Virus record (IMG/VR): IMGVR_UViG_3300042731_009409
Location: 1 to 64,000 of that record
DNA length: 64,000 bases
Direction: 5' to 3' (one strand)
Source of the DNA: a virus
How positions within the stretch are numbered: the stretch's first letter is position 1; the number at the start of each line of letters is the position of its first letter. The notes beneath the pieces are model-generated. The model was given only the letters and a program-made list of their open reading frames with translations. It was not told the origin of the DNA and searched no databases. Position numbers and translations under genes: made by a program. Below, piece after piece: positions 15,138 through 24,478 of this stretch.

Positions 15138-15438
15138 GTTTTCCCCGATTATTTTCAAAAATATTTTCAATTTCTTCGTCAAACTTTAATAATTCATCTT
15201 CATTTTCTTTTAGTTTTTCGTTTAGCTTTTTACTCTCTGTTTTATTCTGTTCATATTCGTAATTATATTTTTCGTCTAGTTCGTTTTCAAGACTGTTATT
15301 CCAAAGAAGTTTTTCAGCCATCTTTTTTGGAAACAAAAAAACAAAACAAACAATAATTAAAATTACTACAAATATAAAAGATACAATTTTTAACCACAGT
15401 GGTTTTTCCTTCCACCATTGAATTATTGTGTTTATCAT
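15049..15438 (-). CDS. Putative inner-membrane spanin subunit (Rz-like)
   Basis: A 129-residue protein with a single N-terminal membrane segment (about 15-36) followed by a long charged coiled coil (residues 45-110), the topology of an i-spanin. Its start overlaps the holin-like gene stop (ATGA) and its 3' end overlaps the downstream exported protein. Sequence identity to Rz cannot be judged here; the call rests on topology and position. Confidence 0.6.
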   Translation of the reverse strand: MINTIIQWWKEKPLWLKIVSFIFVVILIIVCFVFLFPKKMAEKLLWNNSLENELDEKYNYEYEQNKTESKKLNEKLKENEDELLKFDEEIENIFENNRGKHEKINNTNTSIDDVISLLAEQRNRHKKTN

Positions 15439-15761
15439 TTTTTACTCATTAGTTTATCTAATACAACAGGCCCAAGAATCTTTTTGCCCATATGTGCTGA
15501 GAATGCACTCAGAAAGCCAAAAACAAGAGCATTGCCCCATTCCCCATCAGGCCTTATACCGGGAATAAATGAGCCTCCTAGACACACTGCGAGTAGGATA
15601 AAAACGCCAAAGTTTTTCCACAATTTTGTTTTACCCAATAGTTTTGTTTTTCCAGATAATTTTGATACTGGCATTTTACTCAAAAACAACATTATAGTTA
15701 TGGCACATGCAGCTAGGACAGCCATTTCTTTTGTTATTATCTCAAAAAACAAATTATTCAT
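15435..15761 (-). CDS. Putative holin
   Basis: A 108-residue membrane protein with three hydrophobic stretches (about 10-28, 50-66, 76-92) and a charged C-terminus (VLDKLMSKK). Size, segment number and position beside spanin-like genes fit a class I-type holin that forms the inner-membrane lesion timing lysis. The endolysin it would serve (60410-61204) lies about 45 kb away. Its start overlaps the previous gene by eight bases. Confidence 0.6.
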   Translation of the reverse strand: MNNLFFEIITKEMAVLAACAITIMLFLSKMPVSKLSGKTKLLGKTKLWKNFGVFILLAVCLGGSFIPGIRPDGEWGNALVFGFLSAFSAHMGKKILGPVVLDKLMSKK

Positions 15762-16017
15762 CTCTTTCGCCTTTCTTTTTATCCTCTAACATGCGCAAAC
15801 TGATAACCAGATCACACAATTGATCTAGTCTTCCAATTGTTCTATTTTCTTCTATCTTGATTTTCTCAATTTTTTCGCTTAAATTCTTTAATTCTCCGTC
15901 TATTTTTGTTTTTGCAGACAAATTATTTTTTAGCTGTTCCAACAACAACTTCATCGGGTTTGAAATTTTTTCAATCTTTCCGTCTAATAAATCTTGTATG
16001 TATTTTTCATTATTCAT
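15754..16017 (-). CDS. Small coiled-coil protein upstream of the holin
   Basis: An 87-residue charged helical protein (SEKIEKIKIEENRTIGRLDQ) with SD AGGAAGGAA before ATG 16017. It has no signal peptide or membrane segment. It is the first gene of the lysis group and overlaps the holin start; it may be an accessory or antiholin-type regulator, but there is no direct evidence. Confidence 0.6.
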   Translation of the reverse strand: MNNEKYIQDLLDGKIEKISNPMKLLLEQLKNNLSAKTKIDGELKNLSEKIEKIKIEENRTIGRLDQLCDLVISLRMLEDKKKGERDE

Positions 16018-16087
16018 TTTTTTGTTCCTTCCTTAAAACAAAAACACACAGAAAACATAAATCAATTTCTCTAATTTTTCAACAGGT

Positions 16088-18484
16088 TTAATTGGTAGAT
16101 TTTAACATTTCTACCTTTTTGAGTAGATCTTTGTGCTTGTTATAAAGCTGCTTTATTGCACCAAGCAAGAAGGTGATCGAATCACCGGCATGAATAAAAC
16201 AATTGTCGCCGTCTTGTTTTCCTACCATTGGCCAAGGCATTGAGTTTGGATTTGCAGTTCTAACAATCCTCTTTTCACCTTTTTTTATAATCTCTATTTT
16301 TTTATCAGTTGGGCCATAATTCTCTACTAGAGCAAGGTCGTCCTCATCATCAAATGTAGTAAAAGTTGTTTTGTAATATATATTATTTGAGTATATATTG
16401 CCCCAATAATAAGTCGAATCACCTAAATCATAAGTGTTTGTTGTTTTCGGAAACATATCACTAGCTAAACCATTTCCAGCACCTGTTTCAAATGTTAATT
16501 CATCGGTCCTTAAATAACGTGAGTATATTGTTAACCAACGATAAGAGCCATTTCCAATATTATATGATTCATCTGTGTCGGGATAAAAATGAGATCCAAT
16601 TCCTTCGTCACCAGTGACAGAAAAGGTTGCTATTCCATTGGACGTTATATTTTCAGCTGTTATGGTTCCGGCAACCTTAAGATCTTTCCACTTATATGAT
16701 GTTGAGCCTAAGTCATATTCATTATTTGTATCTGGTATCAAGTCCGAAGAGATACCGCCAACAACAAGGTTGCCTTGTAAATACAAATCCTTGAACTTAT
16801 AACTTGAACCACCTATATCATAAGCGTTATTTGTATCTGGGACTATATTGCTTGAAAATCCATTTCCGCCAAGCGCACTTAAATCTATTTTATTGCAACT
16901 TAACGTTCCGCTGCTATAAATGTTTGACCATTGGTAAGAAGGATCTCCTAAATTATAAGTGCTGTTTACAGATGGCTGTAGATTGCTCTGTACGCCACCA
17001 CCAGCGCCCGAGCGGACATAAAGGTAGTCTGTATATATCCTAAGCCAATGGTAGCTTACAGCACCCAGCTGGTGTGTATTATCAGTGTCAGGTATCAAAT
17101 CGCTGGAAATTCCCTCACCTGCTGTTGTTGATACGTTTAATTTTCCACAATATATATTTTGCCATCTATATGTAGCCGAACCAACATCATATGCATTATT
17201 TGTATCCGGCAACAAATCCGAACCAAAATCGGTTACGTCCAAATTATTAACATACAGATTATCCCATCTGTAACTAGAGGCACCAAGATCATGTGTGTTA
17301 TTCGTGTCTGGTATTAAATCAGATGCAACCCCTTGAGACGCGACCGAAAGCTCATTTGTAGACACCCTATTATTACAACTTATATTTTGCGAATACAGAT
17401 AAGACCATTTGAATGATCCGGAACCTAAATTAAATGTATCATCTAATCTTGGCAAAATATGGCCAGAGTTCAAGGATATAAAATATCCGTCTTTCCAAAG
17501 CAATGAGCTAGAACCTATATCCTGAGAATTGCTTGTTGCCGGTAAAAAATCACCACTCAAATCTAAATTTGTAGTATATATTGCAGACCATCTTTTTGAT
17601 GCTGTACCCAACGAATATGTATCATCAGTGTCTGGATAAAAATCTTGTCCCAAACCATTTACAAGTATTTCGGTCCAAGAATGATCTATAATCTTTTGGT
17701 CATCTGTATTGAAAACTGTCGGTGGATTACCTGCACCAGCGCCTGTAACATAACCTATGTAACAATAACCGTCTTCGGTTCTCAAATCAGTATTTCTTCT
17801 TACTGTCGGCCCTTTTATAACAACCGAATACAACGTTTCTGTTTCTGAGATTGTGGTTTGACCCAAATCGCCAGTTGTTGTTATTTTGTTTTCTCCTCCA
17901 CTATATACAACGGTACACTCTTCTTTTGCTATTGCTTCCGTTGTTGCCCCACTTGCTGGCGATTTAAGATAAACAGTTGCGATTCTTCCTGAATGATCAA
18001 CAGACGATTCTGTGATTCCGTCAATCACAAAAGTTATTGTTCCGTTTCCATTATCTGTTGCTGAATCTGGGTCACCTTTTTCGCCTATTTGATCTTCCCA
18101 AGCTATCCATTCGGGATAGCCAGTTCTTGGGTTTATTTGTATACCATCTGGGACCGTTGTGTGTTTTAATGCAATGTAATAGTCTATTGACGATTGGTTT
18201 TCAAATTCAACGTTTTCATATACAGAATTTTCAAAATCAAGAAAATTTCCCAACCCATCACTTGCTATTGCGTTACCATCAACAGTGTCTTGTTCGAGAT
18301 CAAATTTATCATTTCCCGCCGCTGTTATTGCAACGCCGTTAGGATGAAAAAACGCAGCCTCGTATTGTTGACGATTCATTTCTTCTATTCTCGATCGAAG
18401 ATATTCTAAAAACCTAGTTCCGAAATCGTCAGTTCCAACAATTCTTTTTGTAACGATATTTAAATATTTATCACCAGTGGGCAT
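16088..18484 (-). CDS. Repetitive tail fibre protein
   Basis: A 798-residue protein. After an N-terminal region of about 250 residues it carries eleven copies of a ~35-residue unit of the type DLIPDTNNTYDLGSSSYRW, each a short beta repeat common in phage fibres. The C-terminal 60 residues (GDSITFLLGAIKQLYNKHKD) form a helical end that could trimerise. There is no S74-type chaperone signature. It is the last large structural gene of the operon, a usual position for a receptor-binding fibre. Confidence 0.8.
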   Translation of the reverse strand: MPTGDKYLNIVTKRIVGTDDFGTRFLEYLRSRIEEMNRQQYEAAFFHPNGVAITAAGNDKFDLEQDTVDGNAIASDGLGNFLDFENSVYENVEFENQSSIDYYIALKHTTVPDGIQINPRTGYPEWIAWEDQIGEKGDPDSATDNGNGTITFVIDGITESSVDHSGRIATVYLKSPASGATTEAIAKEECTVVYSGGENKITTTGDLGQTTISETETLYSVVIKGPTVRRNTDLRTEDGYCYIGYVTGAGAGNPPTVFNTDDQKIIDHSWTEILVNGLGQDFYPDTDDTYSLGTASKRWSAIYTTNLDLSGDFLPATSNSQDIGSSSLLWKDGYFISLNSGHILPRLDDTFNLGSGSFKWSYLYSQNISCNNRVSTNELSVASQGVASDLIPDTNNTHDLGASSYRWDNLYVNNLDVTDFGSDLLPDTNNAYDVGSATYRWQNIYCGKLNVSTTAGEGISSDLIPDTDNTHQLGAVSYHWLRIYTDYLYVRSGAGGGVQSNLQPSVNSTYNLGDPSYQWSNIYSSGTLSCNKIDLSALGGNGFSSNIVPDTNNAYDIGGSSYKFKDLYLQGNLVVGGISSDLIPDTNNEYDLGSTSYKWKDLKVAGTITAENITSNGIATFSVTGDEGIGSHFYPDTDESYNIGNGSYRWLTIYSRYLRTDELTFETGAGNGLASDMFPKTTNTYDLGDSTYYWGNIYSNNIYYKTTFTTFDDEDDLALVENYGPTDKKIEIIKKGEKRIVRTANPNSMPWPMVGKQDGDNCFIHAGDSITFLLGAIKQLYNKHKDLLKKVEMLKSTN

Positions 18485-18493
18485 TTTTTACTC

Positions 18494-19735
18494 CTATTCA
18501 TTTATTCCGATCGAATCGGTTTCTATCGGCAATTCAAACATTTCTACTTCATCTACTTCAATTGTAGAATCTTGTTCTGCAAAAAATCCAAATGTTCCTT
18601 GATAATATGTAGAATCACTTATATCAAATATTAAACTTCCATCAAGATGAACCTTTATATAAGGATATTGTAGATCTAATCTCAATCCATACCACAAATC
18701 ATTATGCAAACCAATTAACGAACAATCGTAATAATTGAAGTTAGATTTGCTTCCGCTTATAACTCTGTGGAATACCATTTGTTGGTGTTCAGGATCAAAA
18801 TAAACAACGAAACAATTGTCCCCGGTACCATCAGATCTAAACTCTATCCCAGCTATATAATTGTTAACACAATTTACTTTTGTTCTGAAATAAATTACAT
18901 GCTTTTCGAGTGTTGTTATCGTTGGCAAAAATTCCGTAACATAGGCCGCTTCTTCCGCAGTTGTGTCTTCCAGTTTTGCAGTTCCCGATGACACAACCAT
19001 ATCGCCACTTCTTTCTGTCCATTTTGCTTTATAATCGTCAACATTAAAAAGATCTAAAAACTTTATATATGTAATAGAAATTCGTTCCGAACACGATCTG
19101 GTCAATTTCAACAAATTTTTAACAAGCGTTTTATCCAACGTTCCATCATCAACAATTCTAACATTTGATTGATACTCCTCATGTTCAGAAGTTCCTGGCA
19201 AATCTATTATGCTTGAATCTCTACCATAATGTTCTTCTGTTAATTGTGTTTCGTCAATTATCCAACGATAATCAAACCAGTTCCATATTCTACTTTCGGC
19301 TTGTGTTGTTAGACTTAGAATATTTATAGTAGAATCTTCTGTTCCTCTTTTTTTCCAAAATCTGACCGAAACAGAAATCAATCTTCTAAGCGTGTCATAA
19401 TCTAACGAATCAGTTATTTTTGTTAAATCTCCAACCCAACCAACAATTGATTGCAAATACTGTAAGTATTCATCTTCAATTTCCGAAATATTCCAAAGTG
19501 TTTTTATTTTAAATATTCGCTCGTGTATTTGAGACCACATTTGTTGTGGCCCTTCAAGAAATCTGTATAATTCTAATGTTTTCTCGTCTTCTTTACGTAT
19601 AGATTCTATTATAAATCTATACATTTCCAAAGACAGTTCATCTTCGGCTGAACTTTCTACATAACCAATTCCTTGTATTGTGGTATTGTCCAAAAGTTGG
19701 TTATAAGCTAAATCTGTTATTTTGTTTGGAGGCAT
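18494..19735 (-). CDS. Baseplate gpI-like tail protein fused to a lectin-like domain
   Basis: A 413-residue protein. The first 230 residues resemble the P2 gpI/phage-tail-like family of baseplate peripheral proteins (TLWNISEIEDEYLQYL, VGDLTKI, LISVSVRFWKKRGTEDS). The C-terminal 175 residues are beta-rich with LWYGLRLDLQYPYIKVHLDG, a pattern of LamG/concanavalin-like sugar-binding domains. It likely links fibres to the baseplate and may also bind surface glycans. It follows the usual order after the gpJ-like gene, although fibre genes are inserted between them. Confidence 0.75.
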   Translation of the reverse strand: MPPNKITDLAYNQLLDNTTIQGIGYVESSAEDELSLEMYRFIIESIRKEDEKTLELYRFLEGPQQMWSQIHERIFKIKTLWNISEIEDEYLQYLQSIVGWVGDLTKITDSLDYDTLRRLISVSVRFWKKRGTEDSTINILSLTTQAESRIWNWFDYRWIIDETQLTEEHYGRDSSIIDLPGTSEHEEYQSNVRIVDDGTLDKTLVKNLLKLTRSCSERISITYIKFLDLFNVDDYKAKWTERSGDMVVSSGTAKLEDTTAEEAAYVTEFLPTITTLEKHVIYFRTKVNCVNNYIAGIEFRSDGTGDNCFVVYFDPEHQQMVFHRVISGSKSNFNYYDCSLIGLHNDLWYGLRLDLQYPYIKVHLDGSLIFDISDSTYYQGTFGFFAEQDSTIEVDEVEMFELPIETDSIGINE

Positions 19736-19737
19736 TT

Positions 19738-20346
19738 TTACTCCGTTGTTATTGTAAGTGTATACAACTCACCTGGATCTTGATCTGTAGTCACTAATGT
19801 AATTGTACTTGGTGTAAAAATCAAATTATTTATTGTCAAACCTTTATCAAAGGAATATTTTGTTTTATCTTTTATAAAAGTGTTGTCTAACATATTTTCG
19901 CTAAAAGTTAATTCAAAAGTGTTTTTTGATGTTGCAACTAGAGTTTCGACTGTCGGAATAACACCTATCCCAGTAACTTGAAATGAACCTTGTGTAGGAT
20001 CCATATAAAAACCGCTTATTGATTTTGGACCATTTATTTTCTCAATAGATATATTATATATTTCTCCATTTGTAAATTCAGAACATGTTATTTCGACATA
20101 TTTTGGGTTTGTAGTATTTTCTGTTTCGATCGATAATAAATTTATCGGTACACCGTCTGTTGTATCAGGTTCAACCATGTAATTTGATAGATTCAACAAA
20201 TTACTGTCATATTCCATTTCTTTTGAAAAAGTTATTTTTAATTTATATGCTGACAACAGTTTTGTTGGTTGAACTATTTTTGGATTTACACCAATACCAC
20301 CCCAAAGTAAAACGGTACCATATCCTGTTTTTCCAAAGCCAGACAT
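19738..20346 (-). CDS. Virion protein with two Ig-like (SbsA-type) domains
   Basis: A 202-residue protein starting MSGFGKTGYG. Two repeats of about 90 residues contain the Big-type pattern KLKITFSKEMEYDS and FELTFSENMLDN, each with a later YNISIEK/YTLTITTE strand. Such domains are common in phage tail proteins and may mediate weak carbohydrate contacts. It lies between the fibre paralogues and the gpI-like protein. Confidence 0.7.
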   Translation of the reverse strand: MSGFGKTGYGTVLLWGGIGVNPKIVQPTKLLSAYKLKITFSKEMEYDSNLLNLSNYMVEPDTTDGVPINLLSIETENTTNPKYVEITCSEFTNGEIYNISIEKINGPKSISGFYMDPTQGSFQVTGIGVIPTVETLVATSKNTFELTFSENMLDNTFIKDKTKYSFDKGLTINNLIFTPSTITLVTTDQDPGELYTLTITTE

Positions 20347-21543
20347 TTAGCTTATATCCCTTTCAACCTCATGGATTATTTTTATACCAGATATACCAAC
20401 GTCTTGCAAATAATCATCATCAGCATGTGAGGTATTTCTTTCTATTTTTATAAACAAAGTATCACCATTGGTCGAATCCGCTTGTGTAATAGTTGCTGAA
20501 GACAATACAAATTTAATATATTGACTATCAATCCCAGCACCTTCCAGATCGCTTGTTGACACCGTATCATTACTGTCATGTGTTTTGTTTAGATTATCTC
20601 CATTTTTATTTAAGCAACAACTTACATCAAAAGTTATTCCCTCACCTGAAACTGGCGCACTTGTTTCTGTGATATAACCATGTATCTCAACGTCAATATC
20701 ATCTCCTATAAAGCCATGTGGTATTTCGTATTCAAACAACATATTTTCATCGGTAGAAGAGTCAAATTTTCTAACTTTTACACTTCCATTGCCAGATGTC
20801 AAAGTTTCAATTGTTGCTGGTGGCGAACTGCCATCGTGTCCCAATTCGACAGGTATAAATTTTGAAATAGTTCTGTTGTTTACATTCCAAGGTGTTTTAT
20901 TTATTGGGCCTAACAATCTTATTATAGTTCCAACACCTAAGCCATCTGCCTGATCAGCTTTGATTGTTATTTTAGAAAGAGGATTAGTATCGGCTGTTTT
21001 ATATTTTACGCCTCTTTTATTTAAGCCCAACATGCTATAACTAATGCAAGACGTATTTTTACATTCATATCTATAATTGTTTCCAACCAACCTCAACTCT
21101 ACAAAAGCATAGCCTTCCATGTCTGCCGGAACCCTAAAAATTTGCGCATCGTTGGAATGTCCAGCACCGGTATTAGTATTATATAAATAATAATATGCAT
21201 TAGAATAATTAGAATCAGTTTCATCATCTTGGACATACAGAGAAACAAAAGTTTCTGACGTACTTCCGTTTACAACGAATATCTCTAAATCATATTCATA
21301 TCCGCCTAAAGACCCGGAAGGAATTTCTACTGATTGAGTGTCAGATGTTAATTCAGTCTCCCAAATGACTCTTGACGATATTGGTGTATTGTTTATCACG
21401 GATTCTTCATAATCTCCGTTGGCAGTTGATTTAGATTGATAACGCCTGTTCGTTGCCATATCTATATATGCGTGGCCTTCATACTTTGGAGTTATGGTTG
21501 AAGGTTCGCCGCTTCCAGTATAATTTATATTTTTAGTATGCAT
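20347..21543 (-). CDS. Fibre paralogue 3 of 3
   Basis: A 398-residue all-beta protein. The N-terminal collar motif GSGEPSTITPKYEGHAYID is shared with the two genes upstream in transcription, as is the C-terminal sandwich ending HADDDYLQDVGISGIKI. The segment SSPPATIETLTSGNGSVKV is nearly identical to that of the 22736-23941 paralogue, at DNA level as well. It probably forms a tail fibre or tip exchanged or co-assembled with its paralogues. Confidence 0.75.
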   Translation of the reverse strand: MHTKNINYTGSGEPSTITPKYEGHAYIDMATNRRYQSKSTANGDYEESVINNTPISSRVIWETELTSDTQSVEIPSGSLGGYEYDLEIFVVNGSTSETFVSLYVQDDETDSNYSNAYYYLYNTNTGAGHSNDAQIFRVPADMEGYAFVELRLVGNNYRYECKNTSCISYSMLGLNKRGVKYKTADTNPLSKITIKADQADGLGVGTIIRLLGPINKTPWNVNNRTISKFIPVELGHDGSSPPATIETLTSGNGSVKVRKFDSSTDENMLFEYEIPHGFIGDDIDVEIHGYITETSAPVSGEGITFDVSCCLNKNGDNLNKTHDSNDTVSTSDLEGAGIDSQYIKFVLSSATITQADSTNGDTLFIKIERNTSHADDDYLQDVGISGIKIIHEVERDIS

Positions 21544-22735
21544 TTTTTGCCCTATATTGTATTACCATTCTTGCGAAACCTATATCTTGACCATAATCAT
21601 CGTCTGTATGACCAACATACCTAGATATTTTAAATATCAAAGAGTCACCAGGTTCTAAATCACCTGGTTCTATTAAAACCTTATCAGTTCTAAAAATGTC
21701 GTATTGAGAATCAACATCTATATAATTTAAATTTGCAATCGAAGAAACAATGTTGCTACCGTAAGTTTCATTTAAATTTCCACCATCTTTATCAATTTTG
21801 TAAAATGCAAATCTATAGGCAATTCCTTGTCCAGATGTCGGCACTGTCGATTCTGTTATAACAGAAGAAAAATCTACAAATAAATAATTATAACCTGCAT
21901 AATCTTCTGGAATAGTCCATTTTTTTATCAAATATTCTTCAGTAGATGAATCGAATTTTCTTATTTGCAAAGCACCATTGCCATTTGTGACAGTTGTCAA
22001 TGCAGATGGGGCAGGGCTCCCGTCTGAAAACTCTTTTACCAAAAGAGTTTTCTTTTTATATTGCTCGGTCGCTAATGATGTGCTCCAAGTTGGTCTATAT
22101 AAAACTAATTTTGTATTTATAGCAAAGTTAGTTAAATTATGTGAATCAAATCTTATTTCTTTTAACGGTTCTGCCGTTTGGTTTGTGTACCTAATAGCAT
22201 ACCATATATTATTAACAGTAGAATCACTGTTGTCGTCGGGCGTAAATCTTGAAAAAATCCAATACCATCCATTAACGTGTCTTATTTTAATATATGCTTT
22301 AGTTTGATAGCCACTCTTGCTTCTAATTATGTTTGGGACGTCTGAAGTATTATTGTTTAATGCTGTACCGTCAGATGTGACAAATTTCAATTTGTAGTTA
22401 GAATCAGTATAGTCTCCATTTATATTCATTTTACAAAAACCATTAGAACTAGAATTATAAACAATCAATTCCATATCATAAGAATATCTATATAAATATT
22501 TATCAGGAACGTATATATACTGCGCCGTTGACGACAAAGTGTTAGAATATATTTCAGTTGTTGTGTTCGAACTAGGTGTTGAAAGTTTTTTAACCTTATA
22601 GAAATCTCCAATTGTTGTTGACAAAGATATATATTCTATGTTATTTGTCGTATCATAATATATTTGACCAATATATTCTGGCGTAACGGTGGTTGGTGCT
22701 CCAGAACCAGACAAATTTGATTTTGATAAATGCAT
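21533..22735 (-). CDS. Fibre paralogue 2 of 3
   Basis: A 400-residue paralogue with GSGAPTTVTPEYIGQIYYD at the N-terminus, SSALTTVTNG-type mid block, and HTDDDYGQDIGFARM at the C-terminus. It is more diverged from its neighbours than they are from each other. The stop overlaps the next gene start by 11 bases. Probable tail fibre component. Confidence 0.75.
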   Translation of the reverse strand: MHLSKSNLSGSGAPTTVTPEYIGQIYYDTTNNIEYISLSTTIGDFYKVKKLSTPSSNTTTEIYSNTLSSTAQYIYVPDKYLYRYSYDMELIVYNSSSNGFCKMNINGDYTDSNYKLKFVTSDGTALNNNTSDVPNIIRSKSGYQTKAYIKIRHVNGWYWIFSRFTPDDNSDSTVNNIWYAIRYTNQTAEPLKEIRFDSHNLTNFAINTKLVLYRPTWSTSLATEQYKKKTLLVKEFSDGSPAPSALTTVTNGNGALQIRKFDSSTEEYLIKKWTIPEDYAGYNYLFVDFSSVITESTVPTSGQGIAYRFAFYKIDKDGGNLNETYGSNIVSSIANLNYIDVDSQYDIFRTDKVLIEPGDLEPGDSLIFKISRYVGHTDDDYGQDIGFARMVIQYRAKNAY

Positions 22736-23941
22736 TTATTCCTCGTCATATTTTATTAACAATTTCGTTATACCAACATCTTGCAAATAATCATCATCGG
22801 CATGTGTTGTGTTTCTTTTTAATGACAAAACAACATCATCACTCGCGGAAATATTTGTTATAGTCATCTCAGAATAATCGGTAACAAAAAAATCATACTG
22901 AGAATCACAGCCATAACCATTTAAATCACTTATGTTACATAACACCGGCGTATTATATGTTCCGTTTAGTTCGTCAGCGTTAGAGATTTTGTAAGCTTTT
23001 AATTCAAAAGATACTCCTTCGTTACTTATGGGTGTTGTTGATTCAGAAATTATTCCTTCTATCGCAACGGATATTTTGTTGCCATAGAAGTTGTTTGGTA
23101 CCGACCATATTAATTTAACATCTTCATCTGTAGAAGGGTCAAATTTTCTAACTTTTACACTTCCGTTTCCAGACGTTAAGGTTTCGATTGTTGCTGGTGG
23201 CGAACTGCCATCGATTGCTTCTGATATTAAAATCTCATCACTTCTTCTGTTTATATCGACGTTATAATGATAATTATACGGATCGCTTAATCTTATGCGC
23301 GTTCCAATATCGAATGCTGTCATGCCAGAAGATGTTGTTGACGTATAAAATTTTAACTTTCTAATAGATTCGGTCAAATTTTTATTTAATACAGCACAAC
23401 CATGTCTAATCCGAACATAACCAGAACCAGAAGTGTAATATGTAACAGTTGATAACCAATATTTGCCGTTTACAAATCTTATTTTTGAAAAAAATTTTGC
23501 TATATTACTACTATCAGCATGTCCCAATGTAAACCAATTATAAGAGCCTTCTGTAATATCACTTTCGTTAAAATTTATATGTGTAGAGCGATAATCATCA
23601 GTATCTGTTTCGTCATTTATCAAAACCGCTATGTACATTAAGTCTAAAGCAACTGCGTTACGAAAATCTATCTCAATATCCAAATTATATAAACCTAGAA
23701 CAGATTCTGGAACATATATTTCTGACTCTTGTGAATTAAATGTATGTTCCCAAATTACGTTCGATACACCGTTCAATGAAGCAAAAGGAACAAATCTTTT
23801 CATGGACTCGTTGCTATCACCTCTACCAACTACATATGGAGTATTTAATCTAGTATCTACATATATTTGCCCAGAATATTCTGGCGTTATTGTATTGGCT
23901 GATACAATACCATCCAAACTTGCTTTTTTATAATGTGCCAT
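22736..23941 (-). CDS. Fibre paralogue 1 of 3
   Basis: A 401-residue paralogue with ANTITPEYSGQIYVD near the N-terminus, the SSPPATIETLTSGNGSVKV block, and HADDDYLQDVGITKLL at the end. First of three tandem copies in transcription order. A related C-terminal sandwich also occurs in the 47229-48416 protein of the head-side fibre block. Confidence 0.75.
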   Translation of the reverse strand: MAHYKKASLDGIVSANTITPEYSGQIYVDTRLNTPYVVGRGDSNESMKRFVPFASLNGVSNVIWEHTFNSQESEIYVPESVLGLYNLDIEIDFRNAVALDLMYIAVLINDETDTDDYRSTHINFNESDITEGSYNWFTLGHADSSNIAKFFSKIRFVNGKYWLSTVTYYTSGSGYVRIRHGCAVLNKNLTESIRKLKFYTSTTSSGMTAFDIGTRIRLSDPYNYHYNVDINRRSDEILISEAIDGSSPPATIETLTSGNGSVKVRKFDPSTDEDVKLIWSVPNNFYGNKISVAIEGIISESTTPISNEGVSFELKAYKISNADELNGTYNTPVLCNISDLNGYGCDSQYDFFVTDYSEMTITNISASDDVVLSLKRNTTHADDDYLQDVGITKLLIKYDEE

Positions 23942-24468
23942 CAGTCTAACTCAACACCGACATTATCGCCAGAACCGCGCCTTATCAAAAGATAAACCTT
24001 GTCATCATCGGTGTCTCTCCATTTAGCCATTTCTCCATTTTCTGACAATGTTGGTTCGCTTGATTGTTCGTAATATGTCAGAGTATCTCCGCCAGTCAAT
24101 TCATGTACAAGTGTCAAGGTTATTGTAACAGAAAGAGTAGTTCCAGCGTTTTGTGTTACTTTAACATAAAATTTTCTGTCGACAACTGTATCAACAGTAT
24201 AATCCGGATCAATAGATGTGGGGTCGGTTGTGTCCAAATCCATTCCGGTTGTACTATGATATATTGTAGTAAAAGACGAATCCTCAGCTATTTGAACATC
24301 AGAATCTGAAGACGTGCCGCTGTCCATTTTGACAGAAATCGCATCAATTGTAAAAGACGAAACATCGTCTGGCAAATAAACAACCTGTTGTTTAGATGAG
24401 CTAACTGTTATATCTGTCAAAGACAATTTTATTGGGCTTTTAAATATTGGATTTGCGTTTGAAGTCAT
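23941..24468 (-). CDS. Small virion/fibre adaptor-like protein
   Basis: A 175-residue Ser/Thr/Asp-rich beta protein. Its C-terminal part (YYEQSSEPTLSENGEMAKWR, then VYLLIRRGSG) is a pattern common at the ends of phage structural proteins that describe a display or adaptor domain. Located between the tailspike-like gene and the fibre paralogues. Role in the virion inferred from context. Confidence 0.65.
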   Translation of the reverse strand: MTSNANPIFKSPIKLSLTDITVSSSKQQVVYLPDDVSSFTIDAISVKMDSGTSSDSDVQIAEDSSFTTIYHSTTGMDLDTTDPTSIDPDYTVDTVVDRKFYVKVTQNAGTTLSVTITLTLVHELTGGDTLTYYEQSSEPTLSENGEMAKWRDTDDDKVYLLIRRGSGDNVGVELD

Positions 24469-24478
24469 TTTTTAACTC

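Noticed and set aside
16088-18484. Direct repeats that could suggest a CRISPR array
   Set aside because: They are ~100-bp coding repeats of a fibre protein with variable sequence, not short identical repeats with unique spacers.
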